From Desulfuromonadales bacterium (lineage in GTDB: Bacteria; Desulfobacterota; Desulfuromonadia; Desulfuromonadales; BM103), in the NCBI GenBank assembly GCA_030145205.1, contig JAQYVZ010000023.1, positions 1-64,000 on the forward strand: DNA of 64,000 nucleotides, read 5' to 3'. The position numbers were made by a program, and so were the translations under genes. Every line of letters begins with the position of its first letter. Within the stretch, counting starts at the first letter, position 1. Below the pieces are notes generated by a model. The model ran no database searches and was not told the DNA's origin. It was given only the letters and a program-made list of their open reading frames with translations. This document shows positions 16,144-25,741 of this stretch, piece by piece.

Positions 16144-17256
16144 TTACTTGCCAAGTTTGCTACGCACCTTGTCGAAATAGTCTCGACCGACCTTGTCGCC
16201 CCAGGTCTGATAAACCGGAGCGGCCTTTTTGACCAGTTCAGCCTTGTCCGCGTCAGACACCGCGATGAACTCGACGCCGGCCTCTTTCGCTTTGGCCACC
16301 TGGTCGGTGTGCTGCTGTTTGGTCAGCTCACGCGTCTTGGCGCTCTCCTCCTGAATGGTCTCCAGCAGAATAGTCTGTAGATCGGCAGGCAGTTTGTCGA
16401 ACCAGGCCTTGTTCATCAAGTGGACAAACAGCCCCTGAGCATAATCAAGCTCGCTGAAGTACTTGGCGATAGTGAACTTTTTGGTGATGTTGCAGACGAT
16501 AGCGGTGTGGTCGAGACCATCGATGACGCCGGTCTGCAGAGCCTGCGGCACGTCGGGCCAGGGCATAACCGTAAATTTCAGGCCCCAGGCCTTGTAAAAA
16601 TCAGCGTTGACTGGTGCTTCGGCAATCCGGAAGTTGACCTTGTTGGCGTCATCCAGGTTGCGTACCGGAACGGTCGTCGCCCAACCGTAGGGGCCATAAC
16701 CGGTGATGTCCGCCACGAACAAGCCGGCCGAGGCAGGGGCAGCAGCAAACTCGTCCCAGAGGTCAGCATCGTTGCGGAAAGTATCGAGCTTGTCGAAGGT
16801 GTCAACCACGTAAGGGACGTTAACAATACCGAGTTTGTCAGACACATTGGCCGCGGCAACCGAGGAGCTGAGCATGCCCTGGATCGCACCGAGCTTGAGC
16901 TTGGCGATCACATCCTTTTCACCGCCCAGCTGCGACAGAGGCCGGTAGTCAACGTAGAGGCGCCCGCCCGATTTCTCCCAGACAGCATCACGAATTCGGT
17001 AACCGACACCCACACCCTCAATCACCGGGTGGGAGACATTCGACACCAGATAAGTATATTCGGCACCACTCGGGTCAAACGTTGGTTTCCAGGCCGCCAA
17101 GGGATCTTTCTTTTCAGGTGCGGCTTCCGGCTTGGGTGCTTCCTGCTTTACTTCAGCCTTCTGAACTGGCTTTTCCGGTGCAGGGGGCTCATCCGTACAA
17201 GCTGCTAGCCCCAAACAGAACATCGCAGCAATTAACAGGGTCAAGATCTTCTTCAT
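16144..17256 (-). CDS. dctP: TRAP transporter solute-binding protein (DctP), lipoprotein
   Basis: 370 residues. The N-terminal signal ends in lipobox LAAC (Cys at about 20) followed by a long Pro/Glu/Lys linker, so the protein is membrane-tethered, which is unusual for a Gram-negative TRAP binding protein. The DctP fold follows (about 60-365); NFRIAEAPVNADFY carries the conserved ligand-binding Arg, and GVIDGLDHTA matches the family's usual GxxDG. The likely ligand is a carboxylate, but which cannot be told. AAAGGAG precedes the ATG at 17256; an upstream start at 17340 would add a non-signal extension. Confidence 0.88.
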   Translation of the reverse strand: MKKILTLLIAAMFCLGLAACTDEPPAPEKPVQKAEVKQEAPKPEAAPEKKDPLAAWKPTFDPSGAEYTYLVSNVSHPVIEGVGVGYRIRDAVWEKSGGRLYVDYRPLSQLGGEKDVIAKLKLGAIQGMLSSSVAAANVSDKLGIVNVPYVVDTFDKLDTFRNDADLWDEFAAAPASAGLFVADITGYGPYGWATTVPVRNLDDANKVNFRIAEAPVNADFYKAWGLKFTVMPWPDVPQALQTGVIDGLDHTAIVCNITKKFTIAKYFSELDYAQGLFVHLMNKAWFDKLPADLQTILLETIQEESAKTRELTKQQHTDQVAKAKEAGVEFIAVSDADKAELVKKAAPVYQTWGDKVGRDYFDKVRSKLGK

Positions 17257-17591
17257 GGTCGATCTCCTTTTCAATGTCTTCAATCCAAACGCTAAGGCAA
17301 CACAAAACACTACAACAAACGGTAAAAAGTCTGTGATCAAAGAGAATAGTTGTCAGGTTAGTTCAAACACTGTTTTAATTCAAAACGTTTTTTTGTAAAA
17401 CTCTATGCAAATTCAAGTCGTTTCTGCGGTTATACGGAGGAATGGCTCGCTGTGCAAAAGATCCGACCGATCCCGGCCAATTTAATTTTCTAACACCAAC
17501 CCACACAATCCGCATCATTTATGTTAGATTTATATGTTCCTAATGAATGGTTTCTCTTGACCCCTAGAATACATTCATATATATAAATGTT
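17257..17591. other. Divergent intergenic region
   Basis: Separates the TRAP operon (minus) from the efflux operon (plus). No gene seen. The plus-strand promoter at 17557-17585 is annotated separately; the minus-strand promoter is not obvious. Confidence 0.6.
17557..17585 (+). promoter_or_regulatory. Promoter of the efflux operon, probably leaderless transcript
   Basis: TTGACC (17557-17562), a 17-base spacer, TATATA (17580-17585). With a start six or seven bases further on, transcription begins at or within a base or two of the ATG at 17592, and no ribosome binding site is visible upstream of that ATG. Confidence 0.6.
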
Positions 17592-18944
17592 ATGAAAAAT
17601 ACAGCTCTTTTCTCAATCGTTCTCCTGGTGTTCTTCTGTTGCGGTTTGCCGGGCATCGCCCAGGCGGAGCAAGTCTCCCTGCACCAAGCCCTGCAAGCGG
17701 CACTGGAAGACCGGCCGCTGGTCCAGGCCCAAGCGGCCGAGCAGGCCGCAGCGGCAGCCAATCAGGCGGCAGCTGTCAGCCGCTACCTGCCACGTCTCAG
17801 CCTGAGCGAGCAGTTCTACGCAACCAATGAACCGGGTGGGAGCCTGTTCATTTCCCTCAACCAGCAACAAATGAAGTTGAGCCCCACAGCCGACACCTAC
17901 AATGATCCACCGAGCCGCAAGGATTTCGAAACCCGCCTGACACTTAGTCAATCCCTGTTCAACACCGACAACCTGTTTCAATCAAAGCGCGCTGCCGTCC
18001 TCAGTGAAGCTGCCGTCGCCAATGCCCGCCAGGGACAAGCCGGTGCAGCAATGACCGTCATTGAGGCATATCTGGATGTGCAGCAGAGCGCTGCGGATAT
18101 CAACCGCGCGACAACCGCGCTGCGGGAAGCGGAGGAAGTGCTGAACATGGCCCGGCAACGAACCGAGGTGGGCACAGGCCTGAAAGCAGAAACCCTGCGA
18201 GCGCAAACCCGGGTCAATGACGCGCAACTCGGTCTTCTGACCGCACAACATGCACAGCAGCTGGCCCGTCACCGACTCGCTTTCAGCATGGGCCGTCGCG
18301 AGGGTGAAGTCGATATCGCTGGGCCCCTGCGCCTTATAGACCTACCTGTGCCGACAGACCACGACCGGCTGCAGCGCGGCGACTTGCAAGCCCTGCGCCT
18401 GCAATCCCGGGAGGCCCAGCTGGCGACGCGTCAGACGCGGGCGACGTTCCTTCCCCAGGCTGACCTGCAAGCCTCGTACATCATGCATGATGAAACCACA
18501 CCGTTTGGCAACGATGCTGACGCATGGAGCGTTATGGCCGGCCTGCGCTGGGAGTTTTTCGACGGCTTTGAGCGCAGCCACCGCCAGGCCAGTGCGACCG
18601 CCCGCCACAAAGCCGCAACCGCCCGCTCCGAGGAGCAGGCGCGGCAGGCCCGACTGGCATTGATCACCGTTCGGCTGCAGGCGGAACAGGCGCAGCTGGC
18701 CGTCATTATGGCAACAACCGCGCGCCAGGCCGCCGAGGAAGCCAGACAGATCACCCTGAATCGCTATGAAGCCGGCCTTGCCTCTTTGACCGACCTGCTC
18801 GCCGTACAGTCTGAACTGGAACACGCCCGCCACGCCCTGATTGCGGCGGAGACCGGACAGATCAAGGCGCGAGCCATGACCCATTTTCAACAGGGCACCC
18901 TGCTTGATGCCCTATTTATTTCGGAAGGGGAGGACTCCCTGTGA
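17592..18944 (+). CDS. TolC-family outer membrane efflux protein
   Basis: 450 residues. Signal peptide (MKNTALFSIVLLVFFCCG, cleaved after about AQA). The mature part has the two repeats of the family: LHQALQAALEDRPLVQ and a long helical, Gln/Ala-rich body, with the repeat RYEAGLASLTDLLAVQSELEHAR near the C-terminus. It forms the outer membrane channel and periplasmic tunnel. It is the first gene of an operon with the adaptor and pump. The ATG has no Shine-Dalgarno sequence, in line with a leaderless mRNA. Confidence 0.9.
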   Translation: MKNTALFSIVLLVFFCCGLPGIAQAEQVSLHQALQAALEDRPLVQAQAAEQAAAAANQAAAVSRYLPRLSLSEQFYATNEPGGSLFISLNQQQMKLSPTADTYNDPPSRKDFETRLTLSQSLFNTDNLFQSKRAAVLSEAAVANARQGQAGAAMTVIEAYLDVQQSAADINRATTALREAEEVLNMARQRTEVGTGLKAETLRAQTRVNDAQLGLLTAQHAQQLARHRLAFSMGRREGEVDIAGPLRLIDLPVPTDHDRLQRGDLQALRLQSREAQLATRQTRATFLPQADLQASYIMHDETTPFGNDADAWSVMAGLRWEFFDGFERSHRQASATARHKAATARSEEQARQARLALITVRLQAEQAQLAVIMATTARQAAEEARQITLNRYEAGLASLTDLLAVQSELEHARHALIAAETGQIKARAMTHFQQGTLLDALFISEGEDSL

Positions 18945-20041
18945 AACAGTCTATTATCTGGTTGGTAGGCCTGCTGCTCCTGGCCGGCTGCGGCGGAGAC
19001 ATTGAACCAGGCCGGACCGAGCCGGAGACACTCATCATCAAAGGACTGAGCGTTGCCCCGGTTGAAGCAACAGCAGCCGTGTCGCGACGTGTCCTCGACG
19101 GCACCGTCGAAGCCTTTGACCAAAGCCGGATCATGGCCCGTCTGCCGGGCCGCGTAGGGCAGGTCCTGGTCCGTGAGGGCGACACCGTTCAGGCCGGGGC
19201 CATGCTGATTGCTCTGGACGAACAGACCGCCACCGACCAGCTGCAAACCGCTCTGGCTGCAGTACACGCTGCCGAAGGCCGGTTGGCGGAAACCCGGGCG
19301 CAGCAGCAGCTGGCCCAAACAACCCTGCAACGCTACCAGAAGCTACGCGCCGGTGAAGCGGTCACCCCGCAGGAGCTTGATCAAGTCACGGCAGCCGCTG
19401 AAGCCGCCCGACAAAAGGTCCTGACGGCAGAAGCCGCCCTGGCCGGAGCACAAGCCAACCACGGCTCAGCCCGCACCCTGGCCGGCCAGGCCAGGATCAC
19501 CGCACCCTACGCCGCCCGCATCAATCGGATTCTGGTCGACACCGGCAGCACAGTCATGCCGGGCACACCATTACTCGAAATCGACCGGGTCGGTCCCTGG
19601 CACGTTCGGATCGAGGTCCCGGAAAGCCGGGCCGAATCCTTCCAGTCAGACGGCCTCTTCGCCGTGACCATCCCAGCCGCGAAATTGACCGTCGAGGCCG
19701 AGGTTTCGGAGATTTCCACCGCGGCCAATCCGGCCACCCGAACCGTTACGGTCAAGTTGGACCTGCCGGACAGCCCTGGCCTGAAATCAGGTCAGTTTGC
19801 CCGGGTTGAACTGCCGTCAAGCGAAGCAACCAGCCTGCTGGTACCGACTTCAGCAATTGCCACCCGTGGTCAACTGACCGCGGTCTACGTGGTCGCAGAC
19901 CAGACCCTGCACTACCGTCTGGTCTGCCTCGGTGCAACCACGGAGGGTCAAACCGAAATTCTGGCCGGCCTCAGATCAGGCGAAACCATCGTGACAACCG
20001 ATGTCAACCGAGCCCGCCACGGCGCGCGCGTGGAGGAGTGA
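18941..20041 (+). CDS. RND efflux periplasmic adaptor (MFP), lipoprotein
   Basis: 366 residues. Lipobox LLAGC near residue 17. Barrel-sandwich and coiled-coil hairpin are visible: GRVGQVLVREGDTVQAG and ARINRILVDTGSTVMPGTP flank a Gln/Ala-rich coiled coil (about 100-165). It links the TolC protein to the pump. It starts with GTG overlapping the previous stop (GTGA), indicating translational coupling. Confidence 0.9.
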   Translation: MKQSIIWLVGLLLLAGCGGDIEPGRTEPETLIIKGLSVAPVEATAAVSRRVLDGTVEAFDQSRIMARLPGRVGQVLVREGDTVQAGAMLIALDEQTATDQLQTALAAVHAAEGRLAETRAQQQLAQTTLQRYQKLRAGEAVTPQELDQVTAAAEAARQKVLTAEAALAGAQANHGSARTLAGQARITAPYAARINRILVDTGSTVMPGTPLLEIDRVGPWHVRIEVPESRAESFQSDGLFAVTIPAAKLTVEAEVSEISTAANPATRTVTVKLDLPDSPGLKSGQFARVELPSSEATSLLVPTSAIATRGQLTAVYVVADQTLHYRLVCLGATTEGQTEILAGLRSGETIVTTDVNRARHGARVEE

Positions 20042-20044
20042 TCG

Positions 20045-23000
20045 ATGGCTGCCCAACGGCACTCCCTGCCAACCCGGATCGTTGACAAATTTCTTGACGG
20101 CAACCTGTCGGTCATCCTGATCATTCTGGCCGTCGTCGCCGGATTCGCGGCTTTGGTCCTGACCCCGCGGGAAGAAGAGCCGCAGATCGTCGTGCCGCTG
20201 GCAGATGTCTATGTGCACCTGCCGGGCGCCAGTCCGGCCGAGGTTGAACGGCAGGTGGCGACACCACTTGAGAAGCTGCTCTGGCAGGTCGACGGCGTCG
20301 AGTACGTCTACTCCATGTCCCGCCCCGATATGGCCGTAGTCACCGCCCGCTTCTTTGTCGGCGAAGACCGGATCGATTCTCTGGTCAAACTGCACAACAA
20401 ACTCTCCACGCACACCGACATCATGCCGCCGGGCGTTGCCGGCTGGGTGATCAAGCCGATTGAGGTGGACGATGTCCCGATCGTCAACCTCGCCCTCTAC
20501 TCCGACCAGGTCTCGGACCACACCATCCGTCGGGTCGCCGAGGAAGTGCTTGACCGGCTACAGTCGGTGCCACAGACCTCAGTCACCCAGATCATCGGCG
20601 GTCGGCCGCGGCAGATCCGGATCGACGCCGACCCGGAAGCTCTTGCGGCACGCGGCCTCGACCTGCTCAGCGTCAACCGGGCTCTGGCAGCGGCCAACCT
20701 GGAGTTGCCGGCAGGGCGTTTCAGCCGCGACAACCAGGATATCCTGATCCGCGGCGGCGGGTTTTTGACCTCTGCCGAAGAGGTCGCCGACCTGGTCATC
20801 GGCGTCGCTGATGGCGCCCCGGTCTACCTGCGCGACGTGGCCCATGTGGCCAACCACATGACGGAGACCGAAAGCTACACCCGACTGCGTTTCGGCCCGG
20901 CCACTGGCCAGGATCCGGATCGTGACTTCCAGGCGGTCAACATCGCCGTGGCCAAGCAGAAAGGCACCAACGCCGTCGTGGTGGCGGATGATGTGATCGC
21001 AGCAGTCCATGCGATGCAGGGCACCATCATCCCGGAACAGATCGAGGTTCGAATCACCCGCAACTACGGTGAGACCGCCAATCACAAAGTCAACGAGCTG
21101 ATGACCCATCTGATCATCGCCATCGTCACCGTGCTGGCCCTGGTCCTGTTTGCGCTCGGCTGGCGCGAGGCCCTGATCGTGGCGGTCTCGATCCCGATCA
21201 TCTATTCGCTGACCCTGCTGGTCAATTACCTGTGCGGCTACACCATCAACCGGGTCACCCTGTTCGCCTTGGTGCTCGCCCTGGGCCTGCTGGTCGACGA
21301 TCCGATTGTCGATGTTGAGAACATCTTCCGGCACTTCAAGATGAAGAAGGAGCCGCCCCGCGACGCCGTCCTGACCGCCATCGACGAGGTTCGCCCGCCG
21401 GTGATTCTCGCGACTTTGGCCGTAATCCTCTCCTTCCTGCCGATGATGTTCATTACCGGCATGATGGGCCCCTACATGCGGCCGATGGCGATCAACCTGC
21501 CGCTGACCATGATCATGTCGCTGCTGGTTGCCTTCACCGTCACCCCCTGGATGAGCTATCACGTCCTGAAAGGCGAGTACGGCAAAGAAGAGAAAGAGTT
21601 TGTCCTTGAGGAGAGCAAAACCTACCGGGTTTATCGCAAGCTCCTGCTGCCCTTTTTACAGTCGCGCGGCAAGGCCTGGTTGCTGGTCGGCGCGGTGTTC
21701 CTGCTGCTGCTGATCTCGGTCGCCATGCCGGCACTCAACATGGTGCCGCTCAAGATGCTGCCGTTCGACAACAAGAATGAGTTTCAGCTGGTGCTCGACC
21801 TACCGGAAGGTGCGCCGCTCGAACAGACCGACCAAGTGGTGCGGGAGTTGGAAGACTACCTGACCCGTGTCAACGAGGTGACCGATGTCTCCTCCTACGT
21901 GGGCACGGCGAGCGCTATGGATTTCAATGGATTGGTCCGCCATTATTACATGCGCGAGGCGCCGAACCTGGCCGACCTGCGCGTCAACCTGGTCGACAAG
22001 TCGGAGCGCGCCCAGCAGAGTCACGCGATTACCCTGCGCCTTCGCGATGACCTGACCACGATTGCTGAAGCACATGGTGCCGAACTGAAAATTGTCGAGG
22101 CACCGCCTGGCCCGCCGGTGATATCCACCCTCGCCGTGGAAGTCTACGCCGATCCGGGTGTCAGCCACGCCGAGCAGATCGCTGCGGCCAATATCATCCG
22201 GGAACGGATGGCGATCGAAGACAAGGTGGTGGATGTCGATGATACCGTCGAATATCCCCAGGAACGCTTCCGGTTCGTTCCGGATCGCCAGAAGGCTGCC
22301 CTATCAGGCATCAGCACCGAGCAGATTGCCCGCACCCTGAGCATCGCCCTGCAAGGACAGAGCGTCGGCACGCTGCACGTTGATACAGAGCGCCGGCCGC
22401 TCAACATCATGCTACGCCTGCCGGAAGCCAACCGCTCCTCACTCGAGGCGCTGGCCGGTCTCAAAGTCAGCAACGCCGCCGGTACGCTCGTTCCCCTTTC
22501 CGAGCTGGGCCGCTTTGTCGCCGAGCCGCTGACCCCGACCATCTATCACAAGAACCTGGAGCGGGTCACCTATGTCTTCGGCGAGATGGCCGGCAAAAGC
22601 CCGGTGAACGCCATCCTCAACCTGATCGGTCATTTCGACGACACTCCCCTGCCGGAGGGGACCCACGCCGTCTGGAGCGGTGAAGGGGAATGGAAGATCA
22701 CCCTCGATGTGTTCCGCGACTTGGGCCTGGCCTTCGGTGCGGCCCTGGTGCTGATTTACATCCTGTTGCTGATCGAGACCCGCTCCTACGGCATGCCGCT
22801 GATCATCATGGGCGCCATCCCGCTGACCATGATCGGCATCATGCCCGGCTTCTGGCTACTCAACCTGGTGATGGACACGCCGGTCGGCGGCTACAACACG
22901 CCGGTCTTCTTCACGGCCACGGCTATGATCGGCATGATCGCTCTGGCCGGCATCGTGGTGCGCAACTCGATCATCCTGATCGACTTCATCCACCACGCTC

Positions 23001-23257
23001 TGAAGCGCGGGGCCACCCTGGAAAAAGCCCTGGTGGAGAGCGGCGCGGTCCGGCTCCGGCCGATCCTGCTGACTGCAGGGGCTGCCCTGCTCGGCAACTG
23101 GATCATCACCCTTGACCCGATTTTCTCCGGACTGGCCTGGTCGATAATTTTCGGAGTGTTCGCCTCGACCGGCTTCACCCTGATCGTCATCCCCGTGGTC
23201 TACTGGCTGATTTACGGCAAAAAGGCCGAACAGCATGCAAGGAGTTTCCAATCATGA
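20045..23257 (+). CDS. RND-family efflux pump permease
   Basis: 1,070 residues with 12 membrane segments and two large periplasmic loops, the normal AcrB-type size. The proton-relay acidic pair is present in GLLVDDPIVDVENIFRHF. The N-terminus (VILIILAVVAGFAALVLTP, then EEEPQI) and loop GASPAEVERQVATPLEKLLW are typical. Which compound is exported cannot be read; the distal small genes hint at redox or metal stress (inference). It starts three bases after the adaptor stop. Confidence 0.9.
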   Translation: MAAQRHSLPTRIVDKFLDGNLSVILIILAVVAGFAALVLTPREEEPQIVVPLADVYVHLPGASPAEVERQVATPLEKLLWQVDGVEYVYSMSRPDMAVVTARFFVGEDRIDSLVKLHNKLSTHTDIMPPGVAGWVIKPIEVDDVPIVNLALYSDQVSDHTIRRVAEEVLDRLQSVPQTSVTQIIGGRPRQIRIDADPEALAARGLDLLSVNRALAAANLELPAGRFSRDNQDILIRGGGFLTSAEEVADLVIGVADGAPVYLRDVAHVANHMTETESYTRLRFGPATGQDPDRDFQAVNIAVAKQKGTNAVVVADDVIAAVHAMQGTIIPEQIEVRITRNYGETANHKVNELMTHLIIAIVTVLALVLFALGWREALIVAVSIPIIYSLTLLVNYLCGYTINRVTLFALVLALGLLVDDPIVDVENIFRHFKMKKEPPRDAVLTAIDEVRPPVILATLAVILSFLPMMFITGMMGPYMRPMAINLPLTMIMSLLVAFTVTPWMSYHVLKGEYGKEEKEFVLEESKTYRVYRKLLLPFLQSRGKAWLLVGAVFLLLLISVAMPALNMVPLKMLPFDNKNEFQLVLDLPEGAPLEQTDQVVRELEDYLTRVNEVTDVSSYVGTASAMDFNGLVRHYYMREAPNLADLRVNLVDKSERAQQSHAITLRLRDDLTTIAEAHGAELKIVEAPPGPPVISTLAVEVYADPGVSHAEQIAAANIIRERMAIEDKVVDVDDTVEYPQERFRFVPDRQKAALSGISTEQIARTLSIALQGQSVGTLHVDTERRPLNIMLRLPEANRSSLEALAGLKVSNAAGTLVPLSELGRFVAEPLTPTIYHKNLERVTYVFGEMAGKSPVNAILNLIGHFDDTPLPEGTHAVWSGEGEWKITLDVFRDLGLAFGAALVLIYILLLIETRSYGMPLIIMGAIPLTMIGIMPGFWLLNLVMDTPVGGYNTPVFFTATAMIGMIALAGIVVRNSIILIDFIHHALKRGATLEKALVESGAVRLRPILLTAGAALLGNWIITLDPIFSGLAWSIIFGVFASTGFTLIVIPVVYWLIYGKKAEQHARSFQS

Positions 23258-23445
23258 CCGTTAACCGCTACCTGCGCATGGCCGCCGGTTTTTTCGTTCT
23301 GCTCAGCCTGGCGCTGTCCCAGCTCCATTCCCCCTACTGGCTCTGGTTCACCGCTTTTGTTGGCCTGAACCTGCTGCAAAGCGCATTTACCAACTGGTGT
23401 CCGCTGATTACGATTCTGCAGAAGCTTGGGGTCAAAGAGGGGTGA
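23254..23445 (+). CDS. DUF2892 inner-membrane protein (YgaP C-terminal-like)
   Basis: 63 residues with two membrane segments. The end NWCPLITILQKLGV is the conserved tail of DUF2892 proteins. It overlaps the pump stop codon (ATGA), so it is co-translated. Homologous domains occur with rhodaneses; the role here is unknown. Confidence 0.85.
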   Translation: MTVNRYLRMAAGFFVLLSLALSQLHSPYWLWFTAFVGLNLLQSAFTNWCPLITILQKLGVKEG

Positions 23446-23840
23446 AAATCGACCTGAACTCTCCGGTGGGACAAGGCCGCCAGGCTGGCGTCCTGTTTGA
23501 TGAGGGGCTGAACTGCGCCCAGGCCGTCCTGCAGGCTGTAACCGGCAGAGACGATGCGGACCTGCTGGCGATGCTCGACGGTTTTCGTGGTGGGATTGCT
23601 GATACCGGCTGCCTGTGCGGCGCAGTTACGGGGGGCGTCATGGCGCTGGGGCTGGCCGGCCAATCGCATCAAGCCAAAAAACTGATGGCGGCCTTTACTG
23701 CGCGGTTCCAAACAACCTGCTGTCGGGGCCTATCCAAAGATTACACCTGGCTCAGCAGAAAGCACCTGGCCAACTGTCGGATGATTACGGTCGAAACGGC
23801 CGTCATGGTTGCCGAACTCATCAACACACCGTCCGATTGA
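23442..23840 (+). CDS. C_GCAxxG_C_C family probable redox protein
   Basis: 132 residues. LNCAQAVLQ, GGIADTGCLCGAVTGGVMALGL, TTCCRGLS and ANCRMIT reproduce the Cys pattern that names the family. It is probably a redox-active or metal-binding cytoplasmic protein. The GTG at 23442 overlaps the preceding TGA and has AAAGAGGG upstream; an earlier in-frame ATG lies deep in the DUF2892 gene. It is the last gene of the efflux operon. Confidence 0.85.
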   Translation: MKIDLNSPVGQGRQAGVLFDEGLNCAQAVLQAVTGRDDADLLAMLDGFRGGIADTGCLCGAVTGGVMALGLAGQSHQAKKLMAAFTARFQTTCCRGLSKDYTWLSRKHLANCRMITVETAVMVAELINTPSD

Positions 23841-23851
23841 CCGCTCCAAGC

Positions 23852-25570
23852 TTATGATCCTGCCGGAGCAGGCGTCTTCCGATCTTTGACCACCAGGGAA
23901 AATTCCCTGGAATCTTCGCGCAGCCGGGCGGTCAACTCTTCCAGGGCCGTTGTCTCCTCGAAAACAACCCGAGATTTCTCCGCATTGCTCTCCAGCCGCT
24001 CCGACGAGCGGTTGAAATGCTCGAAGATCCGTTCGACTGTCTCCATCTGGAACCGGGTCGCCTCGTAAATAGCCCGCACCTGGTCTTCACGAGACAACAT
24101 ACTGCGATCAAACTCACGGTTTGCCTTGACCTGCTCGTCGAAGCCGCGCGCGATCTGGTCGGCAGCCGCCTTCATTTCGTCGACCCCGGCCTGGATACGG
24201 CCGAGAGCCGCCTCCTGCTGCTGCATATTCTGGGCAATCGCCCGAACCGAACGTAAGCTACCACCGGCATCGTCCAGCAGTCCACGGGCGCGCTCACGCT
24301 CCTCTTCGGAGTGGGCTGCCAGCTGGTGGGATTCGAGAGCAGCCTGACGGGAACTGTCTAAAATCGTCCGCAACGCATCCCCGGTCGACTCAGAAAGCAC
24401 GGTGCCGCGGCTGATAAACTGACTGGTTGAATCGACCGTGTTGTTAACCTGCGCCGTCTCTTCTCGAATATGTCGGACAATCTCTTCGATCTCGCCAGCA
24501 CTGTTGGTGGTCCGGTCTGCCAGTTCACGCATCTCTTCCGCAACAACTGAAAAACCACGCCCTTCAGAACCTGCCTTGGCGGCAATAATCGCCGCATTGA
24601 ACGCCAGCAGCTCCGTATCGGACACCAACGACTTGATCACCTCGATAATCCGGGTGGCGTCATCGGTCTGACGGGCCAGCCTCTGCATGGCATCCTGGGC
24701 CCGCTGACCGCTCTCGTCGATGCGCCCCATTTCCGAAATAAAGGATTCAACCACCTTCAGGCCCTGTTCCGCGTTCCGGTTGACCGTGTCCGCGTTCGTG
24801 GCACTACTTTCTACGCCGTTGCGCAGCTCGTTGAATGCGCGACCGATTTTATCAAGGTCTTCCGCCGTCCTTTCCATGTTGCGGGCTAATTGGTCCGCCT
24901 GCCGGGTTGAATCCTGCGTTGCAGCAACCAGTTCGTCGGCGCTCTGGGTGGTTTCCTGAAATTTATTATTAGAGCGGTCAAGCGCCCCGGCGATCTCTTC
25001 CAGCGAAGCCGAAAGCTCCCTGGACAGAGCTGCTTCGTCCTGGGACTGGTCGGACAAGACCGAGACCTCTCCCATGACTGCCTTCTGCTTCTCAAACATG
25101 CCATTGACATCGGCACGCGCACTCTCGGCAGCCTGCATGCCATCTTCGGCCCTGGCCAGCAGAAACCGGCTGGCATCGGCTAGCGTCTTGTAGCGGGGCG
25201 CAGCCTGCTCGGTATTTTCGCGCATCACAGAGACAAAGGTCTGAATCGAGGTAACGGTTCGCGCCACTTCGTTGGAAACACTTTCAATGGTACCGGTCGC
25301 GCTGTCCCGCTGGCTGCCGGTCAAGCCGCGCAGCAGGGCCAAATGCTCCCGCATCTGCCGCTTGAGGACCAGGTGCGCCAGCAGGAGGAACACCCCGCCG
25401 AGCAACAGCGCGTAGCCGAAAGAAATCACCCAGAATTTCGTTGGGAGAAGGGTTTGGTCCAGCAGGAACCAGAGCAGCACGGGGAAGGCTAGGCCGGCAG
25501 CAACGCCGAACAGAAGGAGAAGAACCAATCCGCGAAGATAGCCGGAGTGGGAACGTAACCTCTCAGTCAT
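23852..25570 (-). CDS. Methyl-accepting chemotaxis protein without periplasmic sensor
   Basis: 572 residues. Two close membrane segments (about 12-33 and 41-62) joined by a loop of only about 10 residues leave no periplasmic sensor domain. A long coiled coil follows with the signalling hairpin tip LLAFNAAIIAAKAGSEGRGFSVVAEE (about 325-350, written here in two overlapping parts with GRGFSVVAEEMRELAD). It probably senses an internal or membrane signal. The ATG at 25570 is preferred because GAGGAG lies upstream; the longer TTG start would include that site. It ends 12 bases from the convergent redox gene. Confidence 0.85.
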   Translation of the reverse strand: MTERLRSHSGYLRGLVLLLLFGVAAGLAFPVLLWFLLDQTLLPTKFWVISFGYALLLGGVFLLLAHLVLKRQMREHLALLRGLTGSQRDSATGTIESVSNEVARTVTSIQTFVSVMRENTEQAAPRYKTLADASRFLLARAEDGMQAAESARADVNGMFEKQKAVMGEVSVLSDQSQDEAALSRELSASLEEIAGALDRSNNKFQETTQSADELVAATQDSTRQADQLARNMERTAEDLDKIGRAFNELRNGVESSATNADTVNRNAEQGLKVVESFISEMGRIDESGQRAQDAMQRLARQTDDATRIIEVIKSLVSDTELLAFNAAIIAAKAGSEGRGFSVVAEEMRELADRTTNSAGEIEEIVRHIREETAQVNNTVDSTSQFISRGTVLSESTGDALRTILDSSRQAALESHQLAAHSEEERERARGLLDDAGGSLRSVRAIAQNMQQQEAALGRIQAGVDEMKAAADQIARGFDEQVKANREFDRSMLSREDQVRAIYEATRFQMETVERIFEHFNRSSERLESNAEKSRVVFEETTALEELTARLREDSREFSLVVKDRKTPAPAGS

Positions 25571-25741
25571 GGGGAACTCCTCGATCAACAATACATTGAA
25601 AAATCCATAGATATCATGATTTTAGTTAAACGAACAAGCATAAATAATCGCTCCGGCCACCCACGCCTCGACCTGATCTGCCTACGGGAAAGATGACCTT
25701 GCCGAGCGAAACGCGTATAATCACCCGTTGAAAGGGGAGCC

